From contig NZ_ANFM02000018.1 of the NCBI RefSeq assembly GCF_000333895.2, positions 186,001 to 250,000 of the forward strand: a stretch of 64,000 nucleotides of DNA, read 5' to 3'. A program made the translations under genes and the position numbers. The DNA comes from Grimontia indica (lineage in GTDB: Bacteria > Pseudomonadota > Gammaproteobacteria > Enterobacterales > Vibrionaceae). Below, one piece after another: positions 43,223-52,576 of this stretch; position 1 is the stretch's first letter, and every line of letters begins with the position of its first letter. The notes beneath the pieces were generated by a model that was not told where the DNA came from, made no database searches, and saw nothing but the letters and a program-made list of their open reading frames with translations.

Positions 43223-43573
43223 ATGAAATATACAGGAAGTTGTCACTGTGGGTCGGTGACGTTTGAATTCGAAGAGCATGAAATTAAATCAGGGTTGCGC
43301 TGTAATTGTTCAATCTGCCAGAAGAAAGGGGCATTGATGAGCGCGTTTACCGTGCCACCGGAAGCCATGAATATCACAGCAGCAGAAGGTGTGCTGGCGA
43401 CGTATTCGTTCGGTAGTGGTACGGCGAAACATCACTTCTGTAACCGTTGTGGGATTTATCCTTTCCATCAAACACTTAGAAAACCAGGACACTATCGGGT
43501 TAATCTCGGTTGCCTTGATGGTATCGATACAACCAAGTTGCCATTTGATGTGTTTGATGGTGCTTCGGTTTAG
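43223..43573 (+). CDS. GFA/CENP-V family zinc-binding protein
   Basis: 116 residues. Carries the complete cysteine set of the GFA (glutathione-dependent formaldehyde-activating enzyme-like) fold: GSCHCGSVTFEF (about 6-17), CNCSICQKKG (28-37) and CNRCGIYPFHQ (about 73-83). Members bind two zinc ions; many have no known substrate. Stands alone, with GGGAGAAAGG as ribosome binding site and its own terminator. Confidence 0.9.
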   Translation: MKYTGSCHCGSVTFEFEEHEIKSGLRCNCSICQKKGALMSAFTVPPEAMNITAAEGVLATYSFGSGTAKHHFCNRCGIYPFHQTLRKPGHYRVNLGCLDGIDTTKLPFDVFDGASV

Positions 43574-43601
43574 AGCCTAACCTTAAACAAAACAATGAAG
43601 A

Positions 43602-43635
43602 AAAGCCTGACGATGTTATGTCGTCAGGCTTTTTT
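43602..43635. terminator. Bidirectional terminator between GFA and MipA genes
   Basis: Stem AAAGCCTGACGA / TCGTCAGGCTTT with loop TGTTATG and a T6 run, placed between convergent genes. Confidence 0.9.
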
Positions 43636-43637
43636 GA

Positions 43638-44414
43638 TCAGAAGTGATAAGCGACTGTCGCGCCAACCAGCCATTGGTGTTTGCTGTCAACAATAGGGGA
43701 GTCAGCAACTTCACTACCCAAACCTGTGTATTGGGTGGATTGAGTCAGGTTCCAGTTCTCGCTGATAGGATAAATCAGCTTATAACCTACTTCATAAGCG
43801 ATTGAACTGCTGCCCGTGTACTCAGGTCGGTTGGCGCGTGCTTCTTTTGGCTGCACGCCAAAGTAGTAGTCCACAAAGTCTTTACTCTGGAACATCACCC
43901 CTGCGAAGGAAACCAAATTCGCATCGCCAATGGAAAAGATGTCGAAGTACCTCACACCCGCCAGATAGCCTTTGTAAGCGCCAGATATATCATGCTGGAA
44001 GTAGGTAGAAATCACGCCGGTACCAACTTGGAAGTCAGCATTTAATCCAAGATCGACACTGACGTCCCTGTCATCCATACCTTTCAGGAAGTCCGAGGTA
44101 TCGTCATCGTAACCGATCCCCGCGCTGGTGAGATGAACACCTAGATTGACCAGATCACCGTCGGTTCCATAAAAGCGGTAGTTTGCACCACTGAAGTCGA
44201 TGTTGAAGTCTTCGCCGTGGTAGCCAAAGTTAAGGAGTGGAACAACTGAGTGATCTTGCTCTTTGTAGAGGTCGCTGGTTGCAGCTACGCCCGCTTCAGC
44301 AATCCAGGTGCTTTGCTTGCTATAGATATTGCCGTTAAGAATATAAGTTTGATTCGCTGCCTGTACCGTAGGTGCAGCGGCGAGAATGGAAAAGAGTAAT
44401 GCAGATTTATTCAT
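43638..44414 (-). CDS. MipA/OmpV-family outer-membrane protein
   Basis: 258 residues from the ATG at 44414, which has AAGGACAG upstream; the longer frame to 44447 lacks support. Signal peptide about 1-19 (AAAPTVQA). The mature chain is made of alternating amphipathic strands and ends in ATVAYHF, with terminal Phe as required for barrel insertion; QYTGLGSEVADSPIVD is a MipA/OmpV signature region. Members act in murein-complex scaffolding or uptake and are often under two-component control, here matching the kinase-regulator pair directly upstream on the same strand. Confidence 0.85.
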   Translation of the reverse strand: MNKSALLFSILAAAPTVQAANQTYILNGNIYSKQSTWIAEAGVAATSDLYKEQDHSVVPLLNFGYHGEDFNIDFSGANYRFYGTDGDLVNLGVHLTSAGIGYDDDTSDFLKGMDDRDVSVDLGLNADFQVGTGVISTYFQHDISGAYKGYLAGVRYFDIFSIGDANLVSFAGVMFQSKDFVDYYFGVQPKEARANRPEYTGSSSIAYEVGYKLIYPISENWNLTQSTQYTGLGSEVADSPIVDSKHQWLVGATVAYHF

Positions 44415-44506
44415 GATTCTGTCCTTGTTTGTGCACTTAATGAACACCGTACAAAACTCGGCTAACTGACAATAGAATCAATTTGTCACGGGTTTGTCAG
44501 CGATTG

Positions 44507-45802
44507 TCAGGGTCTTTGGTTTGGAATGGTCACAATGAGTTTGGCTCCTCCCTTTGCGCTTTCTTCAAAAACGGCATGCCCGTCGTGTTTTTCAACGATA
44601 AGTTTAACGATAGCAAGACCCAATCCATGGCCCATATTGGCTTTGTTCCGGGAAGGGTCGACACTGAAAAACGGCTCAAAAACGGATTCGCGATATTCTT
44701 CGGGGATCCCGGGGCCATCGTCTTCAACAATTATCTGGGTAGTGTTTCCGTTTTGCTGGCAAATGACTGTGACGGTTGATTCCGCATACCGCACCGCATT
44801 CGTTAATATGTTTTCTATAGCGCGTTTCAACAAGGGTTTATCAGCCAGAAGTGAGATATCAGGCTCAATAATCACTTCTATTTCACGGTTTTGACGATTG
44901 GGCAGTCGCTCAACCAAATGCTGGATAAAGGGCGCAGCAGGAAGGGTTTCTTTCGTCAGTGACCTATCCTGACGCCCAATTTTGGCGAAGTAGAGCAACT
45001 CATCGACCAACTGCTCCATCTCTTCTGTGTCTTCTATAATGCTGGTGACTTTTTTTCGCAACTCCTCTGACTGAGCTTCCTCCTTGATGAGTTCTGCCTG
45101 CCATTGAATCCGGAAAATGGGCGTGCGGAGGTCATGAGCAACGGCCTGTGTCAATGAGCGGTTACTGGTTATCAATAGCGAAATCTTGTCAGCCATTTCG
45201 TTAAAGCTATCGTTTAGCTTTCCGACTTTACTCCCACTGTTTGTTGGTGCTCGGGCGTTTAAATTCCCCTTAGCAAAGTCGGCCGTTACCCTTTGTAACA
45301 CCCTAACTCTGCGGCTGAGAAACCAAATGAGCCAAGTTGAATAAACAAGGAAACCACCCAAGATAAACACAAAGAAGAGGGAGTCGCTAAATTCTATTTT
45401 CTGTCTAACTAGGGTCTCTATGTCGGGGGCGAGGTGGTAGAAATTGGGCGAGTCAGAAAGTGTGAACCAAAGCCCTCTATTTTCATCAAGAAATGAGAAA
45501 GGGTGAGGGATGTTATTGCCAGAAAAATAGTCTTTCACTTCTGCCGGAATGTTATCAGCATGGACGAGATTTAGCGTATTTGCGGTCGATTGAGCATATT
45601 CTGCTAACAGTTGTTTTATCGCTTTATCATCGTGTTGCTCATGTAAAGTGTTAACTAAGTTTTGGAAAGCGGCTGCTTCCATGTCCTCAAGCACATAATC
45701 GTAATCAGTCGTGAGCTCATAAACGAATAAGTTAAAGGCAAAGCTACTCACAATGAAAAGGACAAAAAGCCCGATAAAGGATTCAATATAGATACGCCAC
45801 AT
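44507..45802 (-). CDS. Two-component sensor histidine kinase
   Basis: 431 residues from the ATG at 45802. Two membrane helices (about 4-26 and 133-155) flank a periplasmic sensor domain of about 105 residues; then HAMP (RVRVLQRVTADFAKGN), HisKA with phospho-acceptor AHDLRTP, and HATPase with N box (ENILTNAVRYA), G1 (DDGPGIP) and G2 (GHGLGLAIV). The form is of the RstB/PfeS-type kinases. It overlaps or abuts the response-regulator gene, ending 92 bases before mipA-like. Signal unknown; envelope stress or a metal ion is a fair guess. Confidence 0.92.
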   Translation of the reverse strand: MWRIYIESFIGLFVLFIVSSFAFNLFVYELTTDYDYVLEDMEAAAFQNLVNTLHEQHDDKAIKQLLAEYAQSTANTLNLVHADNIPAEVKDYFSGNNIPHPFSFLDENRGLWFTLSDSPNFYHLAPDIETLVRQKIEFSDSLFFVFILGGFLVYSTWLIWFLSRRVRVLQRVTADFAKGNLNARAPTNSGSKVGKLNDSFNEMADKISLLITSNRSLTQAVAHDLRTPIFRIQWQAELIKEEAQSEELRKKVTSIIEDTEEMEQLVDELLYFAKIGRQDRSLTKETLPAAPFIQHLVERLPNRQNREIEVIIEPDISLLADKPLLKRAIENILTNAVRYAESTVTVICQQNGNTTQIIVEDDGPGIPEEYRESVFEPFFSVDPSRNKANMGHGLGLAIVKLIVEKHDGHAVFEESAKGGAKLIVTIPNQRP

Positions 45803-45818
45803 AGTTAACCTGGTCTTG

Positions 45819-46544
45819 TTATTCCTTCCATGCGTCCGGCACAAAGAGATAGCCTTTCCCTCTCACTGTCAGTATCCGATGGGGTGATGAGGGGTTATCT
45901 CCCAGTTTTTTTCGAAGGCTGACGACCTTGTTATCGACAGTACGATCCAGACCATCATATTCAATGCCACGAACAGCGAGAGTCAGTGTTTCTCTCGACA
46001 AAACTTCGTCTGCAGAGGCTGCAAGCAGCCACAAAAGGTCGAACTCACTGTCTGAAAGAGCAATGTGTTCACCAGACCATTCACACCATTTTCTTGCGTT
46101 GTTGAGAGACAAATTCCCAAACGTTAATACGCTGACAGATTCAGACTTTTCCGTTTCCGGCATTTCACTACTTGAGCTGTCCCTGCGCAGTAACGCACGC
46201 AATCTCGCGAGCAGTACGCGGGGTTTAATCGGTTTGGTGACAAAGTCATCAGCCCCAATTTCCAGTGCTGCGACGTGGTCGAAGTCGTCATCACTTGCCG
46301 TCAGCATTAACACCTTACCGGAGAACTGTGGGCGAATCTGTCGGCAAATTGTCAGGCCATCGATATCCGGCAGCATCAGGTCGAGCATAACGATGTTGGG
46401 CTGTTCTGAAAGGATCGCACCAATGGCACTTTCTCCGTGATCAAACTCCCTTACATCAAAATCCTGCTCACGGAAGTAGGAAGAAAGAAGTTGTCGAAGC
46501 TTGGTGTCATCTTCAACGATATAAAGCAGAGATTTGGGTGACAT
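45819..46544 (-). CDS. OmpR-family response regulator
   Basis: 241 residues. Receiver domain with acidic pocket EDD (11-13), phospho-acceptor Asp55 in MLDLMLPDIDG and the conserved Lys in TKPIKPR; then a winged-helix trans-reg domain (SDSEFDLLWLLAASADEVLSRE, DRTVDNKVVSLRKKLGD). First gene of a minus-strand unit with the kinase and the MipA/OmpV gene; its promoter lies in the 109 bases before 46545. Confidence 0.93.
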   Translation of the reverse strand: MSPKSLLYIVEDDTKLRQLLSSYFREQDFDVREFDHGESAIGAILSEQPNIVMLDLMLPDIDGLTICRQIRPQFSGKVLMLTASDDDFDHVAALEIGADDFVTKPIKPRVLLARLRALLRRDSSSSEMPETEKSESVSVLTFGNLSLNNARKWCEWSGEHIALSDSEFDLLWLLAASADEVLSRETLTLAVRGIEYDGLDRTVDNKVVSLRKKLGDNPSSPHRILTVRGKGYLFVPDAWKE

Positions 46545-46653
46545 TGAAAATCCTCATACCCGAATGCAAGTTCTATCAACGAGATAGCACGCTAAAACTG
46601 ATTTGTCACCGCTTTTTAGTGCGAGAACTGAGGACTTTCTGCTAATACATGGC

Positions 46654-47448
46654 TCAAAATGGATAAAGTGTGCCGGATGGGGGCAGCGGGAGGTAAGTGC
46701 TTCGGAAGCCTTTATTCCACTCATGCAGCATGTAGCCGCCGGGGTCTTGTGTAAAACCGACAGGCGCATCACTTCGGTGATCCGTTAAAAAGGAACTGGC
46801 TGTTGCGGGAGAGGACAAGACCGTTGCTCCACCTATTGTGCTAACAATGCTGTTATGGAGGTGACCGCAGATAATCCGCACTTCACGGGGCGATTTCTCC
46901 AGAATCTCTGCCATTTCATCTACGCCTTCCAGACCAATGGCATCCATAAACTGAATACCCGAAGCAAAGGGAGGATGATGCATGGCAATCAAGGCGGGTT
47001 TATCTGGGTGACGTGTCAATGCATGTTCCAGAAAAGCCAAAGCAGTGGGAGATAAACGACCACCGCCTTGACCCGGAATCACGGTATCCAGACCGATGAT
47101 GTCGAGGTCTGGGAAGTGTTTCACCCAGTTGATTTCTTCACTGGTCGCAGGTGTCAGATTCTCAAAGCAGTGATGCATAGAAGAGCGAAGATCATGGTTA
47201 CCGGGTATCACGAAATAGGGAATGCCCAAACGCCTTATTACAGCCTTGAAAGCGTCGTAGCTCTCGACGTCGCCGTGGTCGGTGATATCGCCAGTCACGA
47301 TGATGGCATCGACGTGTCCAAGCTTCTCTAAATCCTGCTCAATCTTAGTGATGGCATCTTCAAACAAGGCCAGCGTGTCGAGCACGCCGGAAACCTTGTT
47401 GGGAGGGCAGACAACGTGCGTGTCTGTCAGCTGTATGATTCGTGTCAT
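46654..47448 (-). CDS. Calcineurin-like phosphodiesterase (GpdQ/CpdA type)
   Basis: 264 residues. Dinuclear metallophosphoesterase motifs in order: DTH (9-11), GDITDHGD (about 53-60), GNHD (about 84-87), MHHPP (about 155) and CGHLHN (about 194). The fold branch includes GpdQ, which hydrolyses glycerophosphodiesters, and CpdA cyclic-nucleotide phosphodiesterases. It is the last gene of a DeoR-ABC operon of Ugp type (9 bases behind the permease), which favours a glycerophosphodiester substrate. Confidence 0.85.
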   Translation of the reverse strand: MTRIIQLTDTHVVCPPNKVSGVLDTLALFEDAITKIEQDLEKLGHVDAIIVTGDITDHGDVESYDAFKAVIRRLGIPYFVIPGNHDLRSSMHHCFENLTPATSEEINWVKHFPDLDIIGLDTVIPGQGGGRLSPTALAFLEHALTRHPDKPALIAMHHPPFASGIQFMDAIGLEGVDEMAEILEKSPREVRIICGHLHNSIVSTIGGATVLSSPATASSFLTDHRSDAPVGFTQDPGGYMLHEWNKGFRSTYLPLPPSGTLYPF

Positions 47449-47457
47449 AGCGCCCCC

Positions 47458-48267
47458 TTACTTTATACCTGCACGCAAGAACGCTTGCACGAACTGACGT
47501 TGGAAGATCAAGAACGCGATCAGTAGCGGGGCAATCGACATCATGGTGGCGGCGGATATCACGGAAATATCTACGCCGTTTTCCGGCGCACCGAATATCG
47601 ACAAACCCACGGTGAGTGGTCGGGTATCGTCAGAGTTAGTCACAATCAAGGGCCACAGGAAGTTGTTCCAGTGGGTCGAGACAGAAACCAGTGCGTAAGC
47701 GAGATAAGTCGGCTTTGCGAGCGGCACATAGACTTTCATCAAAATGCCGAACAGCGAACACCCTTCGACGCTGGCTGCTTCATGTAACTCATAAGGCACC
47801 GATTTAAAGGATTGGCGCATCAGGAAAATACCGAATGCACTCGCCATATAAGGCATACCGACACCCAGAATAGTGTCGAACAGACCAAGTTTGGATGTCA
47901 CTGCGTAGTTTTCGACGATCAGCACTTCCGGGAGGATGAACAGTTGCAGCAAGACCAGAATGAAGACGAAGTCTTTACCCGGAAATGACACTTGTGCAAA
48001 CGCAAAGCCCGCCAGCGTGGTAATAATGAATTGCCCAATCAAAACCACGGTCACCAAACAGAAGGTGTTGATGAAGTACTGAATCCACGGCGCGCCTTCC
48101 CAAGCGACGCGGAAGTTATCGAGCGTCCAACCCGAGAGCAGGTTGAAATTCACCGCATCTGATGTGGTGTGGAATGCAGCCCAGAAGGCAAACACTAAGG
48201 GTGATATCCAAATGACGGCCAATAGGAGCGCACCAAAGGTATCGAGATACTTTTCGATAAATTTCAT
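47458..48267 (-). CDS. ABC sugar/glycerol-phosphate transporter permease (UgpE-like)
   Basis: 269 residues, six transmembrane helices. The EAA loop that touches the ATPase is present: LHEAASVEGCSLFGILMKVYVPLAKP shortened here to EAASVEGCSLFGI. Member of the CUT1 family, closest by recollection to UgpE/MalG. Its start overlaps the stop of the first permease gene (4 bases). Confidence 0.88.
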   Translation of the reverse strand: MKFIEKYLDTFGALLLAVIWISPLVFAFWAAFHTTSDAVNFNLLSGWTLDNFRVAWEGAPWIQYFINTFCLVTVVLIGQFIITTLAGFAFAQVSFPGKDFVFILVLLQLFILPEVLIVENYAVTSKLGLFDTILGVGMPYMASAFGIFLMRQSFKSVPYELHEAASVEGCSLFGILMKVYVPLAKPTYLAYALVSVSTHWNNFLWPLIVTNSDDTRPLTVGLSIFGAPENGVDISVISAATMMSIAPLLIAFLIFQRQFVQAFLRAGIK

Positions 48268-49157
48268 TGATAGTGCGTCCTTTTATCCAGATAAGTGAAC
48301 TGAATCGCTGCTGCAATCCCAAGTACTATCAGCACCAGCACTGTCATGGCTGCAGCATGTGGTGCATCGAAGAAGGCAAACGCCATTTCCCAGATGTAGT
48401 AGAGGATCAGTTTGGACGCGTCGGACGGTCCACCTTTTGTCAGAATGAACAGGTGGTCAATTAACTTCACCGAGTTAATCATGGCGTTGACCACAATAAA
48501 CAGGGTGGTTGGCATCAGTAGTGGCAACACAATGCGGCGCGTGTAGGTCCAGCGGCTGGTGCCTTCAATATCTGCGGCTTCTTTGTAATCAGCAGGAATG
48601 GTCTGCAAAGCAGCGAGATAGAAAATCATGAAGAATCCCGCTTCTTTCCAGATGGTGACGATAATCACCGCCCAAAGTGCGGTTTCAGGTCTGCCCAACC
48701 AATTGACTGATTCAAAGCCAAACAGCGCGCCGATTTGGTCAAGTACGCCCAAATCTGGTGTGTAGAAGAACAACCAAAGGTTCGCTGCAGCAATCATTGG
48801 TAGCACAGTCGGCGTGAAATACGCGGTACGGACAAAGCCCTTGGCCGATATTTTTGAGTTGGCCCAAAGCGCCATAATGAGTGCGATAGCGATCGACGCC
48901 GGAATGGTAATCGCGGCATAGAAAAGGTTGTTTTCGACGACGATCCAAAAGGTCGGATCGTTAAAAAGATCCGAATAGTTTTCCAGCCCGGTAAATTCTG
49001 AAGGGCGACGACGCGTTCCTTTGGAAAATAGACTTTCCCACAGGGTAGCTACCGAAGGGTAGAACGCGAAAAGCGTAAGTAAAATGGCAGCGGGAGTCAG
49101 CAGAAGCCAGCCATACATGTGCTGTCTGCGGCGCTCCATTTCAGCGTAATGATTCAT
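48264..49157 (-). CDS. ABC sugar/glycerol-phosphate transporter permease (UgpA-like)
   Basis: 297 residues from the ATG at 49157 (a TTG four codons upstream is possible). Six helices; an N-terminal YGWLLLTPAAILLTLFAFYP segment typical of MalF/UgpA proteins and the EAA motif KEAADIEGTSRWTYTRRIVLP. Forms the heterodimeric channel with the following permease. Confidence 0.88.
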   Translation of the reverse strand: MNHYAEMERRRQHMYGWLLLTPAAILLTLFAFYPSVATLWESLFSKGTRRRPSEFTGLENYSDLFNDPTFWIVVENNLFYAAITIPASIAIALIMALWANSKISAKGFVRTAYFTPTVLPMIAAANLWLFFYTPDLGVLDQIGALFGFESVNWLGRPETALWAVIIVTIWKEAGFFMIFYLAALQTIPADYKEAADIEGTSRWTYTRRIVLPLLMPTTLFIVVNAMINSVKLIDHLFILTKGGPSDASKLILYYIWEMAFAFFDAPHAAAMTVLVLIVLGIAAAIQFTYLDKRTHYQ

Positions 49158-49212
49158 AGTACTGCTCAACTTCCAGAGAGTCCCCCATCTGAGTCAGATG
49201 GGGGAGACGTGC

Positions 49213-50478
49213 TTATTGATAATCGCGCAGGAGACGTTTCGCGGATTTCTGAGCTTCTTCAAGCGCAGCTTCCGGTGTTTTCTGGTCGGTCAGGGCAAAC
49301 TGAATCGCGTTATTCAAACCTTCACGGACACGCGCGGTTTCGTAAGTCGAGAACTCAGCAACCGCGTGCTCAAGTTGGTTACGTGCAACCAATGCGGGTG
49401 GGAACGCTGCTGTGTATTCTTGCAGCGCTTCGGTTTCGTATGCGCCTTTTGACACACCCATGTAACCGGTCGCGATTGACCATCTTGCGGCTTGCTCTGG
49501 TGAAGTCATGAACTTGATGAGCTTCATGGCTGCGGCTTTTTCTTCGTCAGAGGTGTCTTTGAAGATGTAGAAGTTGCCGCCACCGGTTGGTGAGCCTAAA
49601 CGGACATTGCCTGGCAACATAGCGACACCAAAGTCGAACTTAGCGGCCTTTTTGACTGCCGTCAGGTTACCGGTTGAATGCCACATCATTGCCGTATTGC
49701 CCTCAAGGAAAGCCTGGCGAAGTGTGCCCCATTCAACAGTGCCTGTTGGCATCACACCATGCTCCTGAGAAAGAGACTTCCAGAATTTCAGTGTGTCAAT
49801 CACAGCTGGATCGTCGAAGTAGGTGGTGAGGCCATCATCAGACATCAGCTTTTTGCCATTCTGAATCGCTAATGCCTGGAACATCCAATATGGGTAGCCA
49901 GTGGACGGGATCATGATGCCGTAAGTGTCGTCGTTAGTGAGTTTTTTGCTCACTTCGACCAACTCATTCCAGGTTGTCGGCGGCTTTTCCGGGTCAAGAC
50001 CCGCGGCACGGAACATATCTTTGTTGTAATAAGCAACAATGGTCGAGCGCTGGAATGGAATACCCCAGGTTTTGCCTTCCGCCTGACCGTTTTCCATCAA
50101 TGCAGGGTAGAAATCTGCCAACCAAGCTTTGTCAGCGTCACCTTGCATCAGGTCATCAAACGGTGAGATCAAATCTTGCTCAATCAAGTCGTACACATCG
50201 ATAGAAAACATAACGGCCAACTGTGCAGGCTCGCCAGAGTTCAGTGCGGAAAGTGCGCGCACGCGGGTGTCATCGTAGTTGCCAGAGTAGATAGCGTTAA
50301 CCTTGATATCTGGGTTTTGCGCTTCAAAGTCATCAACAATGCCGTCAACCACTTTTGTTAGCGCGCCACCTACTGCGATTGGGTAGTACATGTTCAGTTC
50401 TGTTGCGGCCATCGCTGACTGCGAAGCGAGAGTAAACGCACCGGCAAAGGCACAACTCATTAACTTTGAGAACTTCAT
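49213..50478 (-). CDS. ABC transporter substrate-binding protein (UgpB-like)
   Basis: 421 residues. Signal peptide about 1-24 (SQSAMA then ATELN). Mature features shared with UgpB: NPDIKVNAIYSGNYDDTRV, PPTTWNELVEVSKKL, MMWHSTGNLTAVKKAAKFDFGV and AARWSIATGYMGVSKGAYE. UgpB binds glycerol-3-phosphate and glycerophosphocholine; other CUT1 members bind sugars, so the ligand is inferred from the phosphodiesterase in the same operon. Separated from the ATPase gene by 77 bases. Confidence 0.87.
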   Translation of the reverse strand: MKFSKLMSCAFAGAFTLASQSAMAATELNMYYPIAVGGALTKVVDGIVDDFEAQNPDIKVNAIYSGNYDDTRVRALSALNSGEPAQLAVMFSIDVYDLIEQDLISPFDDLMQGDADKAWLADFYPALMENGQAEGKTWGIPFQRSTIVAYYNKDMFRAAGLDPEKPPTTWNELVEVSKKLTNDDTYGIMIPSTGYPYWMFQALAIQNGKKLMSDDGLTTYFDDPAVIDTLKFWKSLSQEHGVMPTGTVEWGTLRQAFLEGNTAMMWHSTGNLTAVKKAAKFDFGVAMLPGNVRLGSPTGGGNFYIFKDTSDEEKAAAMKLIKFMTSPEQAARWSIATGYMGVSKGAYETEALQEYTAAFPPALVARNQLEHAVAEFSTYETARVREGLNNAIQFALTDQKTPEAALEEAQKSAKRLLRDYQ

Positions 50479-50555
50479 AGTTTCACCATTGGTTACGTAT
50501 TTAATTTCGGAATCAGCTTTCTGTTTGGTGTTGAGAAAAGCCGTTCCACTCCTTG

Positions 50556-51572
50556 TTAATTGATTCTTTTTCCATCACCGTCAAAGAAGTGCAAAGCACT
50601 GTCCTCAAAGGTTATGTCCACGGTGCTTCCTTCCTCTAATGACGAGTAGCCATGAAGTTTAACCACCAAGCCTTTGGCTTTGGGGTGGTCAAGCAGCACA
50701 TGGGTTTCATCACCCAGATATTCGCTTTCAGAAACGGTGCAACTGATTCGGCCTTGGCCCGCTTCGACTAACTCCACGTCTTCAGTGCGAAGACCAACTT
50801 TGTGTGCGTGCTCAGTGCCAGGGATAACGTCGCCGTCTATCAATGCCATCGGTGGGGCACCAATAAATTCAGCCGCAAAGGTGTTTTGAGGAATGTTGTA
50901 GAGTTCCTGCGGCGTGCCTGCCTGCATGATGTGACCGTCTTTCATCAGAATGATCAGATCAGCCATACTCATGGCTTCCGTTTGGTCGTGGGTGACGTAC
51001 ACCACGGTCATGCCCAGATCTTTCTGGAGTTTCTTGATGTCTTTTCGCACAGAGTGACGGAGCTTGGCATCCAGGTTGGAGAGGGGCTCATCCATCAGGC
51101 AAAGGGGTTGGCCTGCAACAATTGCACGCGCGAGAGCGACACGCTGGCGCTGCCCGCCGGAAAGTTCTCCAGGTTTGCGTTCTTCGTAGCCAAGAAGTCC
51201 GGTGATGCGCAGTGCATTCTCAAGCTTCTTTAAACGCTCATCTTTGGGAACCTTGCGCACTTTCATGCCGAACATGACATTCTCTGCGACAGACAGGTGA
51301 GGGAAGAGCGCATAAGACTGGAATACCATGGAGAGATTTCGCGCTGAAGGTGCCATTTCAGTCACGTCAGTGCCTTCGATTCGAATGGCTCCTTCATCGG
51401 GTATCTCCAAGCCTGCAAGCAATCGCAACGTGGTAGATTTGCCGCAGCCAGAAGGCCCCAGCAGGGCAACAAATGCGCCTTCTGGGATATCGATAGAAAT
51501 GTTTTCAACACCAAGTTGTCCGTTCCATCTTTTTGCAATGTTGTCGAACGAAACAAAGGGTTCTGTGTTCAT
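50556..51572 (-). CDS. ABC transporter ATP-binding protein (UgpC/MalK-like)
   Basis: 338 residues. Walker A GPSGCGKST (about 38-46), Q-loop in MVFQSYALFPHLSV, signature LSGGQRQRVALARA, Walker B LCLMDEPLSNLDAKLR and the switch His in VTHDQTEA. The C-terminal about 100 residues form the MOI/TOBE regulatory domain of CUT1 ATPases. Start overlaps the DeoR stop by 4 bases. Confidence 0.93.
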   Translation of the reverse strand: MNTEPFVSFDNIAKRWNGQLGVENISIDIPEGAFVALLGPSGCGKSTTLRLLAGLEIPDEGAIRIEGTDVTEMAPSARNLSMVFQSYALFPHLSVAENVMFGMKVRKVPKDERLKKLENALRITGLLGYEERKPGELSGGQRQRVALARAIVAGQPLCLMDEPLSNLDAKLRHSVRKDIKKLQKDLGMTVVYVTHDQTEAMSMADLIILMKDGHIMQAGTPQELYNIPQNTFAAEFIGAPPMALIDGDVIPGTEHAHKVGLRTEDVELVEAGQGRISCTVSESEYLGDETHVLLDHPKAKGLVVKLHGYSSLEEGSTVDITFEDSALHFFDGDGKRIN

Positions 51573-52366
51573 GAAGCGTCGCCTCCCACTAACTTCAAAC
51601 GGTCTCCGACACGGTCACTCAGCGCTGAAAAGTCATCGCCGGGATGTTGGTCCATGATGATCAAATCCACGTCGAAAATACTCCCGCCAATGGCAGGGGC
51701 TGTTCGCGTCAACTTAGTACTGTCCATGACTAAAATGGACGTTTTGCAATGGGTGCGAATGGCTTCGCGAACCCTGACTTCAGAGGCATGGAAATCCAAC
51801 ATGCCTCCGTCTTCCGATACGCCAGCTACGCCAAAAATGCCGTACTCAGCGCGATAACTGTTGAAAAACTCAAGCACGCCGTCGCCAAGTACATCCCGGT
51901 CTGGCATGCGTACTTCTCCACCCGGAATGATGATGCGGTTACTTGGCTCATTACTCAGCACCATGGCGGCATTGAGATTATTGGTCATCACCGTTAAGCC
52001 AGATTTTGCAGTCAGTGCTTCGGCCACAATGGCTGGCGTTGAACCAATAGAAATAAACACCGTCGCGCCATCAGGAATGACATCAGCCACCGCTTTGGCG
52101 ATAGCGCGTTTCTCTGTTGGATTCGTTGCAGCGCGAAGATCATAGGGTGCATTCAACTGTTCTTCGAAACACTCCACACCCCCGTGACGGCGGCGGAGTA
52201 AATTGTCGCTGCACAACTGATTGAGATCGCGCCGCACGGTTTGGGACGACACACCCAACATTTCCGTGAGTAATTCGACAGATACATTGCCGCGCGCTTG
52301 TGTCAGTTCGATGATCTTTTCGCGTCGAATCTCTGTTTTCGATTTGAGTTTTGTTGCTACCGTCAT
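51569..52366 (-). CDS. DeoR/GlpR-family transcriptional regulator
   Basis: 265 residues. N-terminal DeoR helix-turn-helix (RREKIIELTQARGNVSVELL, VSSQTVRRDLNQLC, LLRRRHGGVE) and the sugar-phosphate-binding domain with VFISIGSTP, the family's phosphate-binding loop. First gene of the operon deoR-ATPase-binding protein-permeases-phosphodiesterase, which it probably represses. A GAACAT-N4-ATGTTC operator candidate lies 74 bases upstream of its start. Confidence 0.92.
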   Translation of the reverse strand: MTVATKLKSKTEIRREKIIELTQARGNVSVELLTEMLGVSSQTVRRDLNQLCSDNLLRRRHGGVECFEEQLNAPYDLRAATNPTEKRAIAKAVADVIPDGATVFISIGSTPAIVAEALTAKSGLTVMTNNLNAAMVLSNEPSNRIIIPGGEVRMPDRDVLGDGVLEFFNSYRAEYGIFGVAGVSEDGGMLDFHASEVRVREAIRTHCKTSILVMDSTKLTRTAPAIGGSIFDVDLIIMDQHPGDDFSALSDRVGDRLKLVGGDAS

Positions 52367-52429
52367 AACTGCTCACATCTCCACTTTCATTTCAATCTAA
52401 GATCAAATTTAACAAATTGCCAACATAAA

Positions 52430-52460
52430 ATGAGCGAACGAACATAAAAATGTTCATTTG
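52430..52460. promoter_or_regulatory. Candidate DeoR/GlpR operator
   Basis: The perfect dyad GAACAT-AAAA-ATGTTC (52440-52455) lies between the deoR and Na+/phosphate genes and overlaps a preceding ATGAGCGAACGAACAT. The CGAACAT/ATGTTC half-sites resemble the GlpR operator as I recall it, though spacing differs from the E. coli consensus. Confidence 0.5.
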
Positions 52461-52576
52461 TTGATCAAAAGCGCAATATTGATTACCTTATAAATAAGCG
52501 AATGCTCAAGATGTATGGGTATAGAGGTGAAAGCGAGAAGTGAGAACACGCGCGTCGTGCGCTAGGTGATATAAGA

